The notes under the pieces are model-generated. The model made no database searches. It worked only from the letters and a program-made list of their open reading frames with translations, and was not told where the DNA came from. From DATAUD01 sp036268455 (GTDB taxonomy: Bacteria > Verrucomicrobiota > Verrucomicrobiia > Limisphaerales > Palsa-1400): a stretch of DNA of 64,000 bases. The stretch spans positions 1-64,000 of the forward strand of contig DATAUD010000113.1 in assembly GCA_036268455.1 (NCBI GenBank), written 5' to 3'. The translations under genes and the position numbers were made by a program. Shown here piece by piece: positions 8,098 through 17,403 of this stretch (positions within the stretch are counted from its first letter, which is position 1; the number at the start of each line of letters is the position of its first letter).

Positions 8098-9285
8098 ATG
8101 GATGAAAATCCTCCACCTTTTGAATCGGCCAGCGTGCCCCCGACGCCTCCTCCGCCGCCACCTCTCCCAACGGCGCCGCCGCCGATTATTTACCCTGCTC
8201 CCCCGCCGCGCGGGCGTTCGGGCACCGTATGGATGATTCTGGCCCTGGTCTTCCTGGCCCTGTTCGTACTTAGCTTTTTGAGCAATTTTGTGGCCGTATC
8301 CCATTCCATCATCCCGCGCAATCACACCGCCTATGAGCACAATCACGGCCTCGAAGAAGTAGTCACCCAGCACACCAATTCCGACAATAAAATCGCCGTT
8401 ATTGACGTTGATGGGATCATTAGCAGCGAAGATATCGAGCATTCGGACATGACGTTGGCGGAATACATCAGCGAACAACTGAAAATGGCCGGGCATGACT
8501 CCGATGTTAAAGCCGTCATTCTCAAGGTGGATTCTCCCGGGGGCGAAGTCCTGGCTTCCGATGAAATCAACCAGGAGATCACCCAATTCCAGGAGTCAAC
8601 CCACAAACCCGTGATTGCTTCCATGGGCGCTCTGGCGGCTTCGGGCGGTTATTATGTTTCCGTGCCGTGCCGATGGATCGTCGCCAACGAATTGACCATC
8701 ACCGGCAGCATCGGTGTTATCATGCACGGTTACAATTACCGCCTCCTCATGGATAAAATTGGCATCCGCCCACATACCTTCAAAAGCGGGCGTTTCAAAG
8801 ATATGCTCAGTGGCGAACAGGAGCCGGACGACACCAAACTTTCCGACGAAGACAAAAGAAATCGCGACGAGGAGGACCAAATGGTCCAGGCGCTCATCGA
8901 CGAGACCTTTAACAAATTCAAACAAGTCGTCAAAACGGGCCGCGAACACGCCGCCTCCCTCAACAACGGCCAGGGCAAGACCCTTGTCGATGATTGGCAG
9001 GATTACGCGGATGGGCGCATCCTTTCCGGCAAGCAAGCCCTCAACTTCGGATTCGTCGATGAACTGGGAAATTTCCACGCCGCCGTCGATCGCACCCAAA
9101 AAATCGTGGGAATCACCAGCGCCAATCTCGTGGAATACCGCATGCAATTCGATCTCGGCTCCGTATTGTCCCACATTCTCGGCAAGAGCGATGCTCCGGC
9201 AATCAAGGTGGATTTGGGACTGGACCTGCCAAAACTCAAGGCGGGTTTGCCGTATTATATCCTGCCGACGGTGGTTTTGCACTAA
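8098..9285 (+). CDS. sppA: Signal peptide peptidase SppA (S49 family)
   Basis: This 395-residue protein begins with a proline-rich cytoplasmic stretch (residues 5-38) and one membrane segment (about 43-66). A single S49 protease domain follows. The catalytic serine is Ser182 in GALAASGGYYVSV and the general-base lysine is Lys234 in KSGRFKDMLSG, matching the Ser-Lys dyad of short-form SppA, which degrades cleaved signal peptides and membrane peptides. The block KVDSPGGEVLASDEI near residue 143 is the conserved substrate-groove strand. The poly-Pro N-terminus is unusually long and should need EF-P for translation. It may form an operon with the downstream M24 peptidase gene. Confidence 0.9.
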   Translation: MDENPPPFESASVPPTPPPPPPLPTAPPPIIYPAPPPRGRSGTVWMILALVFLALFVLSFLSNFVAVSHSIIPRNHTAYEHNHGLEEVVTQHTNSDNKIAVIDVDGIISSEDIEHSDMTLAEYISEQLKMAGHDSDVKAVILKVDSPGGEVLASDEINQEITQFQESTHKPVIASMGALAASGGYYVSVPCRWIVANELTITGSIGVIMHGYNYRLLMDKIGIRPHTFKSGRFKDMLSGEQEPDDTKLSDEDKRNRDEEDQMVQALIDETFNKFKQVVKTGREHAASLNNGQGKTLVDDWQDYADGRILSGKQALNFGFVDELGNFHAAVDRTQKIVGITSANLVEYRMQFDLGSVLSHILGKSDAPAIKVDLGLDLPKLKAGLPYYILPTVVLH

Positions 9286-9406
9286 TCGTCGCGCGCCGGT
9301 TTGATTTTCGCGATTTCATGTTGCCTTTGCGCCAGCAAATTGTTTTGATCATTTCAAAGACCGACCGCGATTTTGCCGCGGCCCATGCTGACATTTCAAC
9401 CGTCCG

Positions 9407-10537
9407 ATGAATGAGTCTGACAATCTCTTGATCGTGGCTGACAGCGACCACGACGCCAACATGCTTTACGCCGTGGGCATGTTCGCGCCTGATCCGTTCA
9501 TCTATTTCCGTCTGGACGACAAATGCCACGTCGTCGTCACAGATTTGGAAATGGACCGCGCGCGGCGAAAGGCCTCTCATTGCCGCGTCCTCTCCTATAA
9601 CCAGTGCATTGAGAAGCTTCGCAAAAAAACCAAGCGTCCCGGCATGGCCGCCGTTATCAGCCTTCTGTTTCACGAACGCCACATCCGCAAGGTATTTGTC
9701 CCCGCTAATTTTCCCCACGGCCTGGCGCGCGAATTGCGAAATCACAACATCAAAGTCCGCGTCAAAAAGGGCGGTATCTTTCCCCAGCGCGAATTCAAAA
9801 ACGCCGATGAAATCAAGAAGATCAGCGCGGCCTTGATCATGGCGGAAGTCGGGCTTGCCGAGGGAATCCAGGCCCTTAAAACTTCCAAAATCCTTCGTGA
9901 CGGCAAGTTGAGCTATCATGGCGTCCCGCTGACAAGCGAAAAACTTCGCGGCGTCATTGAAACCGCAATCCTTCAAGCCGGCGGAACGGCCTGCCACACC
10001 ATCGTCGCGGGCGGACGGCAGGCTTGCGATCCCCACGAACCCGGCCACGGCCCGTTGCGCGCCAATGAGCCGATCGTCCTCGACGTTTTCCCGCGTTCCT
10101 GCAAAACCGGTTACTTTGGCGACATCACCCGAACCGTCGTGCGAGGACGCGCCAGCGAAGCTGCCCGGCGCCTTTACGACACAGTTGCGCGCGCCCAGGA
10201 ACTCGCCTTCGCCCAACTCCGGCCTGAAAACAAGGCGCTGGATGTCCACAAAACCGTCCAGAAATTTTTCGATGAACATGGCTATAAAACCGGAAGGAAA
10301 AAAGGCCGCCTGCAAGGCTTCTTCCACGGCACCGGACACGGCCTCGGCATGGATGTCCATGAAGCTCCCCGCATGGGCGTCAATTCCCACGATGTCCTGG
10401 CTGCCGGCCACGTCGTCACCGTCGAACCCGGACTATACTATTCTGAAATCGGCGGCATCCGCCTTGAAGATGTCGGCGCGATCACCCCACAAGGCGCGAA
10501 AAATCTGACGAAATTCGAAAAGTCATTGGAAGTGTGA
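9407..10537 (+). CDS. M24 family metallopeptidase (Xaa-Pro aminopeptidase-like)
   Basis: The protein has 376 residues with an N-terminal creatinase-like domain (about 1-150) and a C-terminal pita-bread domain. The five metal ligands are visible: Asp in IVLDVFPR, Asp in YFGDITRTVV, His in GTGHGLGMDVHE, Glu in VTVEPGLYY and Glu in GGIRLEDVG. This arrangement fits dinuclear aminopeptidase P or prolidase enzymes, which remove residues next to proline. There is no signal peptide, so it is cytosolic. The exact specificity (Xaa-Pro aminopeptidase or dipeptidase) cannot be decided. Confidence 0.88.
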   Translation: MNESDNLLIVADSDHDANMLYAVGMFAPDPFIYFRLDDKCHVVVTDLEMDRARRKASHCRVLSYNQCIEKLRKKTKRPGMAAVISLLFHERHIRKVFVPANFPHGLARELRNHNIKVRVKKGGIFPQREFKNADEIKKISAALIMAEVGLAEGIQALKTSKILRDGKLSYHGVPLTSEKLRGVIETAILQAGGTACHTIVAGGRQACDPHEPGHGPLRANEPIVLDVFPRSCKTGYFGDITRTVVRGRASEAARRLYDTVARAQELAFAQLRPENKALDVHKTVQKFFDEHGYKTGRKKGRLQGFFHGTGHGLGMDVHEAPRMGVNSHDVLAAGHVVTVEPGLYYSEIGGIRLEDVGAITPQGAKNLTKFEKSLEV

Positions 10538-10579
10538 TAGTCTCCCCCTGAACAGAAACTGAAATGGAGAAAAAGGATT

Positions 10580-11056
10580 ATGTCGAAAGATACCACCACT
10601 GAAACGAACATCACCCGGGAAAAAATGATCGAATTGCTGAACGGCGACTTGTCGCGAGAATATCAGGCCATCATCGCTTATGTTGTTTACAGCCAGGTGA
10701 TCAAGGGCGCCGAGTACACCGATATCGCGAGCGAATTGGAAAAACACGCTGGCGAAGAACTGGCCCACGCCATCAAAATTGCCAGGCAAATTGACTATCT
10801 CGGCGGCAGCCCGGTGGTGGTGCCGCAGCCCGTCAAAACATCGGATGACCCGGTCGTCATGCTCCGCGCTGACTTGGAAAATGAGCGCGTGACTGTTGGC
10901 AATTACCGCCAGCGGATTCGTCAGGCCGAAGCCATGGGCGAATTTGCGCTGAGCGAAATCCTGCGGGAAATCATCGTCCAGGAACAAGAGCATGAAATAG
11001 ACCTCGCCGACGCATTAGGCATTGAAGTTCCGCGGCAAAAAGAAGACAGCAAGTAA
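10580..11056 (+). CDS. Ferritin-like diiron protein (bacterioferritin/Dps-like)
   Basis: The 158-residue, all-helical protein has the ferritin four-helix ligand pattern: Glu in LSREYQAIIAYV, E-x-x-H in EKHAGEELAHA, Glu in ENERVTVGNYRQ, and E-x-x-H in EIIVQEQEHEIDLADALG. These form a diiron site of the kind that oxidises ferrous iron for storage or detoxification. An AAAAGGA ribosome-binding site precedes the ATG. No heme-ligand Met typical of bacterioferritin is evident, so a non-heme ferritin-like role is more likely. It stands alone, 42 bp after the M24 gene. Confidence 0.82.
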   Translation: MSKDTTTETNITREKMIELLNGDLSREYQAIIAYVVYSQVIKGAEYTDIASELEKHAGEELAHAIKIARQIDYLGGSPVVVPQPVKTSDDPVVMLRADLENERVTVGNYRQRIRQAEAMGEFALSEILREIIVQEQEHEIDLADALGIEVPRQKEDSK

Positions 11057-11081
11057 CCCGCGAAAGATTTGCCGCTCGGCG

Positions 11082-12065
11082 TCACCGAGACCATGCTTCC
11101 AGGATCGTGTCCATCTCCTGGTTCACGGCTTCATCCACCTTTCGCCGGCTTGGGTCGGCATCGAAACCCGCGAGGGTCCGGCGGATTCCCTCGCGAAACG
11201 GGATCATACATTGAAATCCCGGCACCCACGTCTTGATCTTTGTATTGTCAAACACCGCGCTCCACGTCTTGTCCCCGATCAGCGTGCCAGTCAGTTTCGG
11301 CGCGACCTTCACGATGAAATCGCTCGGGATATGGGCGATTTGCGCCTCCACCCCCATCGCTTCCGCAATCGTCCCGTAAATCTGGTTCCACGTCAGCACC
11401 TCGTCCGATGTGATGTGAAAAGCGTGCCCCAACGCCGCCGGATTTCCAAATAATCCAAGAAAACCCCGTCCGAAGTCCTCTGCGTGCGTCACCACCCAAA
11501 GCGATGAACCATCCCCGTGAATGATAATCGGCCGCCCCTTCTTCAACCGGTCACACAACGTATAGCAACCCCACCCTCCAAGCGCGATGGGAAGTTGCGA
11601 ATCGTAAGTCAGCGAAGGTCGCACGATGGTCGCCGGAAAACCTTCCTCGCGAAACGCCCGCATCAACCTCTCCTCGCAAGCGATCTTGTTGCGCGAATAT
11701 TCCCAATGCGGATTATGCAGCGGCGTCGATTCCGTAATGAGGTAATGCGCCGGCGGCTTTTGATAAGCCGAAGCCGAACTGATGAAAATATACTGCTTCG
11801 TACGCCCCCGGAAAAGCGCCAGGTCGCGCTCAATATCTTCCGCCGTGTAAGCCACCCAATCCACGATCACATCGAACTGCGCATCGCCCATCGCCGCGCG
11901 CACTTGATCCGCGCGTCCAATGTCCGCAACAAGGCTTCGCGATCCAGGCGGGTTTGTGTGCCGCTGTCCGCGATTGAGGAGAAACAATTCCCAACCCCTC
12001 GCCAGAGCCATTCGGCTGACAGCCGTGCTGATAAACCCCGTTCCGCCAACAAAGAGGACTTTCAT
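11082..12065 (-). CDS. NAD-dependent epimerase/dehydratase family protein (extended SDR)
   Basis: From the ATG at 12065 the protein has 327 residues and opens MKVLFVGGTGFISTAVSRMA, the glycine-rich NAD-binding motif of extended SDRs. An upstream in-frame extension to 12104 only adds an odd peptide, so it was not used. The catalytic Tyr-Lys pair is in EYSRNK, after the strand IFISSASAY with the active-site Ser. The remainder resembles NAD(P)-dependent nucleotide-sugar epimerases and the chloroplast RNA-binding/epimerase-like group. There are no sugar-biosynthesis neighbours, so the substrate is open. Confidence 0.85.
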   Translation of the reverse strand: MKVLFVGGTGFISTAVSRMALARGWELFLLNRGQRHTNPPGSRSLVADIGRADQVRAAMGDAQFDVIVDWVAYTAEDIERDLALFRGRTKQYIFISSASAYQKPPAHYLITESTPLHNPHWEYSRNKIACEERLMRAFREEGFPATIVRPSLTYDSQLPIALGGWGCYTLCDRLKKGRPIIIHGDGSSLWVVTHAEDFGRGFLGLFGNPAALGHAFHITSDEVLTWNQIYGTIAEAMGVEAQIAHIPSDFIVKVAPKLTGTLIGDKTWSAVFDNTKIKTWVPGFQCMIPFREGIRRTLAGFDADPSRRKVDEAVNQEMDTILEAWSR

Positions 12066-12418
12066 GCGTGGACCTGAAAGTGCCACGTCACCCGCCCCAG
12101 GCAAGCTCCAAAACCCCGCGGTCGGAATTGGTTCTCGATTGGCGCGGACAGTCGCGAAAGATTACGGTTAGAATGCACAAAGCTTTTTAGAGAAATTTCC
12201 GGCCTTGCGCAAACCGGCGGTAAACAATGAGAATCACTCCCGCAAATCCTGACGGCACAAGTGACTTTATTTGCGTCTAAAGACGGGAAGGAGTCTGGTC
12301 GCGTTTCAATTGATATGGCTATGTGGGCAAGGAGGCCCAATATTTTGCGCATCGAGTACGCGATTAACCCAACGGGTTCCCGTATTCTGCGATGATACCC
12401 ACATTCGAACAATTCGTT
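12066..12418. other. 353-bp intergenic region with no recognised gene
   Basis: This lies between the stop of the EEP-fold gene and the start of the epimerase gene, both on the minus strand, so it should contain the epimerase promoter and possibly a terminator. A 116-codon open frame overlaps it on the minus strand, but its product looks random and it lacks a ribosome-binding site. I found no RNA gene or clear hairpin with a T-run. Confidence 0.4.
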
Positions 12419-13948
12419 TCAAGGCAGCGAAATGTTTATACGATAAAACTCCTGCTGCGAACTGGCATTGGTGTCGGTAAATGTCACTTGACTGCCATTG
12501 GTGACAGCCGGTAGCGCCGCAAGCGGGGTCCAACCCGTGCTGGATAAATTCGTCTCGACCTGCGGAGTGTACGTCCGTCCGGCGGCGATCGGGCCGAAGA
12601 CCAGATTTTTCCACGCAGGTTGATTGCTCGTCACTGTGATGGAGAACGCGAACACGGACGATGAATTGGTCGGGTTCAGTCCGGCCACATATTTGAAATA
12701 ATTGCTTTGGCCGGTGCCGTCGGCATCAAAGTTGGGTGCGGCGGCGGGATTTGTAACGCTGCCGAAATATTGGATTTGCCACGCCGGAAACCCAGTCGGA
12801 ACGGGAATCGTGTAATCAGCAACCACCGGCAAATGATCGCTGGCGGTGGCAAGGTCCGCATAGAGACTGGGCGCGGTAATCGGAGCATTCGGCTCCAGAT
12901 CGTTGTTCAATGCCGTGTCGCTGCCGGAACCAACGCTGCCTTTGTAAGGCGTGGTCCCGTTATTTCCGAACGCGTGATAAGTTCCGGGAACCAATGCGAG
13001 ACCGCCAGGCGCGCCATAATAAACATTGCTCGTCATCACCTGGAAATCATCCCGGTAACGAAGATCGGTGGCGGATTCGGTTTTCAGGTTTAGCAAACTG
13101 TTTACGCCCCAGTCGATATTGGTTGCTTCGGAAACATTGAGCGGATCGATCCCCTGCCCTTGCGCCGCGCCGTCGGGAGCGTTGGTGGCGATAATCGTAA
13201 TATAACTCGCTTCGCCGCTGCCTGTTACATTATAATCGCCCACGTAAAGGACGCGGGCATTGGCAGGCAGGTTGGTTGCTTCGCCATTGCGGATAATTTG
13301 CGCTTCTTTAGCGCGGTCCACCAAATCCGCGGAAGTGGTCCCGGATTTGTAATGGCTCACGTAAACGTAGAATTCATTCGTGGGCGACGCCACCACTCCG
13401 GCGGGCGAAAATGCGTACCGCACCACCTCCCGATATTCCCCGCTGGTCGATCCAAGCTGATTCGCGCCACCCGGAGGGTCCACACCAACCGAGGCGACAA
13501 GTTGGAGCGTTGTGGTGTTATAAACCAAAGCGTTGGGACCGTTCCCATCGTCCGTGACCCCGCCTTCTTCCGTTGCCTGATAGGGGCTCATGGCATACAT
13601 GCCGGGTGCGTTGTAAAAGGAATTCAGACCGTTGACGATTGGCGCGACGGTGACCGGATTACTCGTTGTTTCTTCCAGCGCAAGAATATCCAATGGCTGT
13701 GCCGGGTCGCCTGCCAGGATTTCCTCCCCGATGCCTTCAACCACACCGCCCTGTTCCACCGTGCCGCCACCGGAAGGGGCGATCAACCCGGGCAATGGGG
13801 TCGTGGCGCCATTGATATCATCCTCAATATTATACGCGGCGATCCGCAAAGTTTGGATACCATTGGTGGAAGCGCTGGCGGTGGCGCCGCAAGCCGAGCA
13901 AAGCAACGCAAAAGTCAAAAAGAAACGAATTTTCGAGAACCTAATCAT
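12419..13948 (-). CDS. Secreted endonuclease/exonuclease/phosphatase (EEP) fold protein
   Basis: This 509-residue protein has a signal peptide (MIRFSKIRFFLTFALLCSACG, then ATASAS). The EEP domain (about 30-385) shows RIAAYNIEDD, DILALEET, VYVSHYKSG, YVGDYNVTGSGE and ASDHLPVVADY, which supply the Asn, Glu, Asp-Asn and Asp-His of the metal-dependent phosphodiesterase site. A short module follows with FPAWQIQYFGSV and FDADGTGQSNYFKYVAGLNP (about 388-435), a calcium-binding-like element common at the C-termini of secreted Verrucomicrobiota proteins, and then a beta-rich end. The substrate (DNA, phospholipid or inositol phosphate) is undetermined. Confidence 0.82.
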   Translation of the reverse strand: MIRFSKIRFFLTFALLCSACGATASASTNGIQTLRIAAYNIEDDINGATTPLPGLIAPSGGGTVEQGGVVEGIGEEILAGDPAQPLDILALEETTSNPVTVAPIVNGLNSFYNAPGMYAMSPYQATEEGGVTDDGNGPNALVYNTTTLQLVASVGVDPPGGANQLGSTSGEYREVVRYAFSPAGVVASPTNEFYVYVSHYKSGTTSADLVDRAKEAQIIRNGEATNLPANARVLYVGDYNVTGSGEASYITIIATNAPDGAAQGQGIDPLNVSEATNIDWGVNSLLNLKTESATDLRYRDDFQVMTSNVYYGAPGGLALVPGTYHAFGNNGTTPYKGSVGSGSDTALNNDLEPNAPITAPSLYADLATASDHLPVVADYTIPVPTGFPAWQIQYFGSVTNPAAAPNFDADGTGQSNYFKYVAGLNPTNSSSVFAFSITVTSNQPAWKNLVFGPIAAGRTYTPQVETNLSSTGWTPLAALPAVTNGSQVTFTDTNASSQQEFYRINISLP

Positions 13949-14033
13949 ATCCCGATATTGTTTAACACTTCTCCATGACTCGCGCCAGTGGGGACAGCTT
14001 GCCTTTCGAGGCCGTCTGCGAGATACTCTAGCG

Positions 14034-14942
14034 GTGAACCTGACAGTTACCGAGTTGACTGACCGGCTGATTGCGTCTTACGCGCGCGTCGGCGGCATCA
14101 ACCACTTGGATGGCAAGAACCTTCCCTCAAAAACCGCAATCGCCACCATCGCATGCGAATTGCTGCGCCTCCTCTTTCCGGGGTTTTTCGACGAGAAATC
14201 GGTCCATTCGTCACAATTGAAGGTTGATACCGCGACCTTGATGGATTCCGTGCAGGAACGGCTCGAGGAAGAAGTTTATAAAAGCCTCGGATATGCGCCG
14301 CCGGAAAAACTGGATAAAAAAGACGCCAGCCGCCTGGCCCACTCATTGACCCTGGATTTTCTAAGCAACCTGCCGCAAGTGCGCGACTTGCTCCAGACTG
14401 ACACGGAAGCGGCCTTCCAGGGCGACCCTGCCGCGTTGAGCAAGGAGGAAGTAATTGTCGCATATCCGTTTATCGAGGCCATCGCGGTGCAACGCCTTGC
14501 CCACGAGTTGTATCTGCAAAAAATACCGCTGATTCCGCGCATCATGACTGAATGGGCTCATGGCCGCACGGGGATTGACCTGCATCCGGGGGCAAGCATC
14601 GGATCGCATTTTTTTATTGATCACGGCACCGGAACGGTTATCGGAGAAACGGCGGTCATCGGCAAACATGTTAAACTTTACCAGGGGGTTGGCCTCGTGG
14701 CCCGATCACTGGCGGGTGGGCAATCTTTGCGCGGTCACAAACGGCATCCAACCATTGAGGACAATGTGACGATTTATGCCAACGCGACGATTGTCGGGGG
14801 CGAAACCGTAGTGGGCACGGGCAGCACCATTGGCGCGAGTGTTTTTTTGAACCAGAGCGTCCCACCCCACTCTCTTGTTACCTATGAGAAAATCGACATT
14901 AAGGTGACGACTAAACGGGCCAGGGTTGATTTTGAGATTTAA
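14034..14942 (+). CDS. cysE: Serine O-acetyltransferase (CysE/EpsC-like)
   Basis: The protein has 302 residues from the GTG at 14034; the open frame extends further upstream, but that part is antisense to the EEP gene. The N-terminal helical part includes AYPFIEAIAVQRLAHELY, typical of serine acetyltransferases. The C-terminal left-handed beta-helix has the catalytic region GIDLHPGASIGSHFFIDHGTG and continues VIGETAVIGKHVKLYQGVG. It transfers acetyl from acetyl-CoA to serine, giving O-acetylserine for cysteine synthesis. The length and N-terminus fit the EpsC-like subgroup. No cysK is adjacent. Confidence 0.9.
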   Translation: MNLTVTELTDRLIASYARVGGINHLDGKNLPSKTAIATIACELLRLLFPGFFDEKSVHSSQLKVDTATLMDSVQERLEEEVYKSLGYAPPEKLDKKDASRLAHSLTLDFLSNLPQVRDLLQTDTEAAFQGDPAALSKEEVIVAYPFIEAIAVQRLAHELYLQKIPLIPRIMTEWAHGRTGIDLHPGASIGSHFFIDHGTGTVIGETAVIGKHVKLYQGVGLVARSLAGGQSLRGHKRHPTIEDNVTIYANATIVGGETVVGTGSTIGASVFLNQSVPPHSLVTYEKIDIKVTTKRARVDFEI

Positions 14943-15014
14943 CGAGAAGAAGGAGGAGGAGCAAGTTTTGACAGTTCCCGAAACCTTTGTTGACGGGAGC
15001 GGGTCTATATAAAC

Positions 15015-16595
15015 GTGCCAGTGTTAATGGACACAATGCGACTATGCCGGCAGTGCCGCGCGCCGCTTTCCGCGGAGAGAGCGGGCTGGCTTTGCCCTGA
15101 TTGCGAAGTGACGCCGGGCCGCACGCCGCCGTACACGCTTTCTTCGGAATCCAGCCGCCCGCCGACGACGGAGGAAATCGCGCCGCTCTTCCCCAATTTG
15201 GAAATCCTCGAGCTTATGGCGCAAGGCGGAATGGGAGTGATCTATAAAGCGCGCCAGCCGCAGTTGGACCGTTTGGTGGCGTTGAAAATCCTTTCCCCGG
15301 AATTGGGTTGGGACCCCTCTTTTGCGGACCGTTTCTCGCGTGAAGCCAGGGCGCTGGCGAAGTTGAATCATTCCAACATCGTCAGCGTTTTCGATTTCGG
15401 TCAAGCGGGCAAATATTATTATTTCCTGATGGAATATGTCGAAGGTGTCACGCTGCGGACGCTGATCGACAGCAAAGAACTGGGCGCTGACGAAGCGCAA
15501 CGGATCGTTGTTGAAGTCTGCCATGCGCTCCAATTCGCGCACGAAGAGGGGATTGTGCACCGCGACGTCAAACCATCGAATATCTTGATCGACAAAAAGG
15601 GCCGCGTGAAAATCGCCGATTTCGGACTCGCCAAACTGGCGGCCAAAGACAACAAGGAGCAATTGCCCCGCGGCCAAACTACGATGGTATTGGGCACGCC
15701 GCATTACATGGCGCCGGAACAAATCGAAAAGCCAGGCACAGTGGACCACCGCGCGGACATCTACGCTCTGGGCGTTATGTTCTATGAAATGCTCACAGGG
15801 CAATTGCCGTTGGGCCGCTTCGAGCCTCCCTCGAAAGTCGCGCCGGTGGACGCCCGGCTGGACGACGTGGTTTTTCGCGCGTTGGAAAAGGAGCCGGGCC
15901 GCCGTTACCAGCAAGCTCGTGAAATCCGAACAGCAGTCGAGACGGCGACGGGAAATTTTCACATATTGCCCGGAGAGGCCGTCCGCAGGGAAAATATTCC
16001 GGCCCGCCACAAATTTCTGGTTCGTCTGGCGTGGACTGCGGGGACTGCGTTGCTGGTGGTGGTTTTCTATTTTGCGGTCAAAAGCTATTTGTTCCCGGAG
16101 AACACGGGAAGCATTCCATCCGGCGCCCTGGAAGCCTTCGGAGCCGGGCCGGAAGTGACCGGAGTGCAGCGGCGAATTATTAACAAGCTCCATCTCGATA
16201 AAGACCAGGTGCAGAACGTCAACAGGGTTTTGCACCGCTACGAACGGGAATTCATCGGGCTGGAGCGGCGCCACACGGAACGGTCCAAGGACGCCGCCGG
16301 CCATATTCACATTTACATCAAACCTTTTCCCGCTGAAATGGATGAAATGATGGGGCGGATGTGGACTGATTTGTCAGTGGTCATCACGGCGCAACAATTG
16401 GCCGATGCCAAGACCCTGCACTTTGAGAGATTGTTTCCGCACACCGGCAAAACTCCGGTAAACATGGAGGTCTGGCTTGAAAACGGGGACATTCACTACG
16501 TCGAAAGCCAGGAACCAGGCGCGACCAACGGCGGTCCCAAGCGCGCCCCATCGCAACACTGGTTCCTGCCTGAAACCCGGCAATCGCCTCCGTAA
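15015..16595 (+). CDS. Zinc-ribbon Ser/Thr protein kinase with transmembrane segment
   Basis: The N-terminus holds a zinc ribbon (Cys11, Cys14, Cys27, Cys30). A PknB-type kinase domain follows (about 60-330) with the G-loop MAQGGMGVIYKA, VALKIL (Lys), HRDVKPSNILI, DFGLAKL and GTPHYMAPEQ. A membrane helix lies near residues 337-357 (LAWTAGTALLVVVFYFAV). The region after it, about 165 residues, is not recognised; it contains LHLDKDQVQNVNRVLHRYE and is predicted to be outside the membrane. Kinases of this form with sensor tails are common in Verrucomicrobiota and Planctomycetes. The start is ambiguous among GTG 15015, ATG 15027 and ATG 15036, all ahead of the ribbon. Confidence 0.85.
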   Translation: MPVLMDTMRLCRQCRAPLSAERAGWLCPDCEVTPGRTPPYTLSSESSRPPTTEEIAPLFPNLEILELMAQGGMGVIYKARQPQLDRLVALKILSPELGWDPSFADRFSREARALAKLNHSNIVSVFDFGQAGKYYYFLMEYVEGVTLRTLIDSKELGADEAQRIVVEVCHALQFAHEEGIVHRDVKPSNILIDKKGRVKIADFGLAKLAAKDNKEQLPRGQTTMVLGTPHYMAPEQIEKPGTVDHRADIYALGVMFYEMLTGQLPLGRFEPPSKVAPVDARLDDVVFRALEKEPGRRYQQAREIRTAVETATGNFHILPGEAVRRENIPARHKFLVRLAWTAGTALLVVVFYFAVKSYLFPENTGSIPSGALEAFGAGPEVTGVQRRIINKLHLDKDQVQNVNRVLHRYEREFIGLERRHTERSKDAAGHIHIYIKPFPAEMDEMMGRMWTDLSVVITAQQLADAKTLHFERLFPHTGKTPVNMEVWLENGDIHYVESQEPGATNGGPKRAPSQHWFLPETRQSPP

Positions 16596-16647
16596 GTCCC
16601 TCGTTTCTCGTTGCTCCGTGGCGCGGCGGGCACTAACATTGTCAAAC

Positions 16648-17403
16648 ATGGACAATGACACGATTCCTCTGTTTGCCCGACCGGACGGACGCCTTCCGGA
16701 CCAACTTCGCCCGGTGAAGTTTCAAAACGGCATCGCTCCTTATGCCGCAGGCTCGACGCTCATCGAGTGGGGTAATACACGGGTGATTTGCGGCGTCACC
16801 GTCGAGGAATCCGTCCCGCGCTGGATGAAAGAACAGAACGTCGCGGGCGGCTGGATTACGGCGGAATATTCCATGCTCCCTTACTCCACTTTGACGCGAA
16901 AAGCCCGCGACATTTCCAAAGGAAAAATCGATGGCCGCTCCCAGGAAATCCAGCGCTTGATCGGACGTTCGATGCGGGCGGCGCTCGACCTTGAAAAAGC
17001 GGGTTCACGCACGTTTTGGATAGATTGCGACGTGCTGCAAGCCGACGGCGGGACTCGCACCGCGGCGATCACGGGAAGTTTTGTCGCAATGGCGCTGGCC
17101 CTGCGTTCGCTCCAGGAGGCGGGAAAAGTGCCGTCCGAACTTGCTCTCAAACCCGTCGCGGCTGTCAGCGTCGGCATTGTGCAATCGCAGCCGGCGCTCG
17201 ATCTTTCTTACGTCGAGGACGTCGCGGCATCAGTGGACATGAACCTGGTGATGAACGGCGACGGGGAGTTCATCGAATTGCAAGGTACGGGCGAGGAAGC
17301 TTCGTACACGGAGTCGCAATTGGCGGCCATGCTCGCTCTGGGAAAGATCGGCATTGCCCGCTTGCTGGAATTGCAACAAGCCGCCTTGGAAGTCGAAACT
17401 TAA
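16648..17403 (+). CDS. rph: Ribonuclease PH
   Basis: This 251-residue protein starts at the ATG at 16648, which gives the family N-terminus; an upstream open extension overlaps the kinase gene in another frame. It carries the RNase PH pattern RPDGRLPDQLRPVKFQNG, GSTLIEWGNTRVICGVTVEE, GKIDGRSQEIQRLIGRSMR and IDCDVLQADGGTRTAAITG, which form the phosphate and RNA-binding site. The enzyme trims the 3' ends of tRNA precursors phosphorolytically, as a hexamer. Its stop codon overlaps that of the convergent alginate-lyase-like gene (17400-17403). Confidence 0.95.
   Translation: MDNDTIPLFARPDGRLPDQLRPVKFQNGIAPYAAGSTLIEWGNTRVICGVTVEESVPRWMKEQNVAGGWITAEYSMLPYSTLTRKARDISKGKIDGRSQEIQRLIGRSMRAALDLEKAGSRTFWIDCDVLQADGGTRTAAITGSFVAMALALRSLQEAGKVPSELALKPVAAVSVGIVQSQPALDLSYVEDVAASVDMNLVMNGDGEFIELQGTGEEASYTESQLAAMLALGKIGIARLLELQQAALEVET

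Noticed and set aside
12062..12412. 116-codon minus-strand open frame in the 353-bp gap before the epimerase gene
   Set aside because: It has no ribosome-binding site, no recognisable sequence and overlaps the epimerase start.
13632..14033. Upstream extension of the serine acetyltransferase frame
   Set aside because: It overlaps the signal peptide and EEP domain of the opposite-strand gene and has no family similarity; the GTG at 14034 gives a normal N-terminus.
14968..15012. TTGACA, TTGACG and TATATAA boxes ahead of the first zinc-ribbon kinase
   Set aside because: The spacings (32 and 10 bp) do not fit a sigma-70 promoter.
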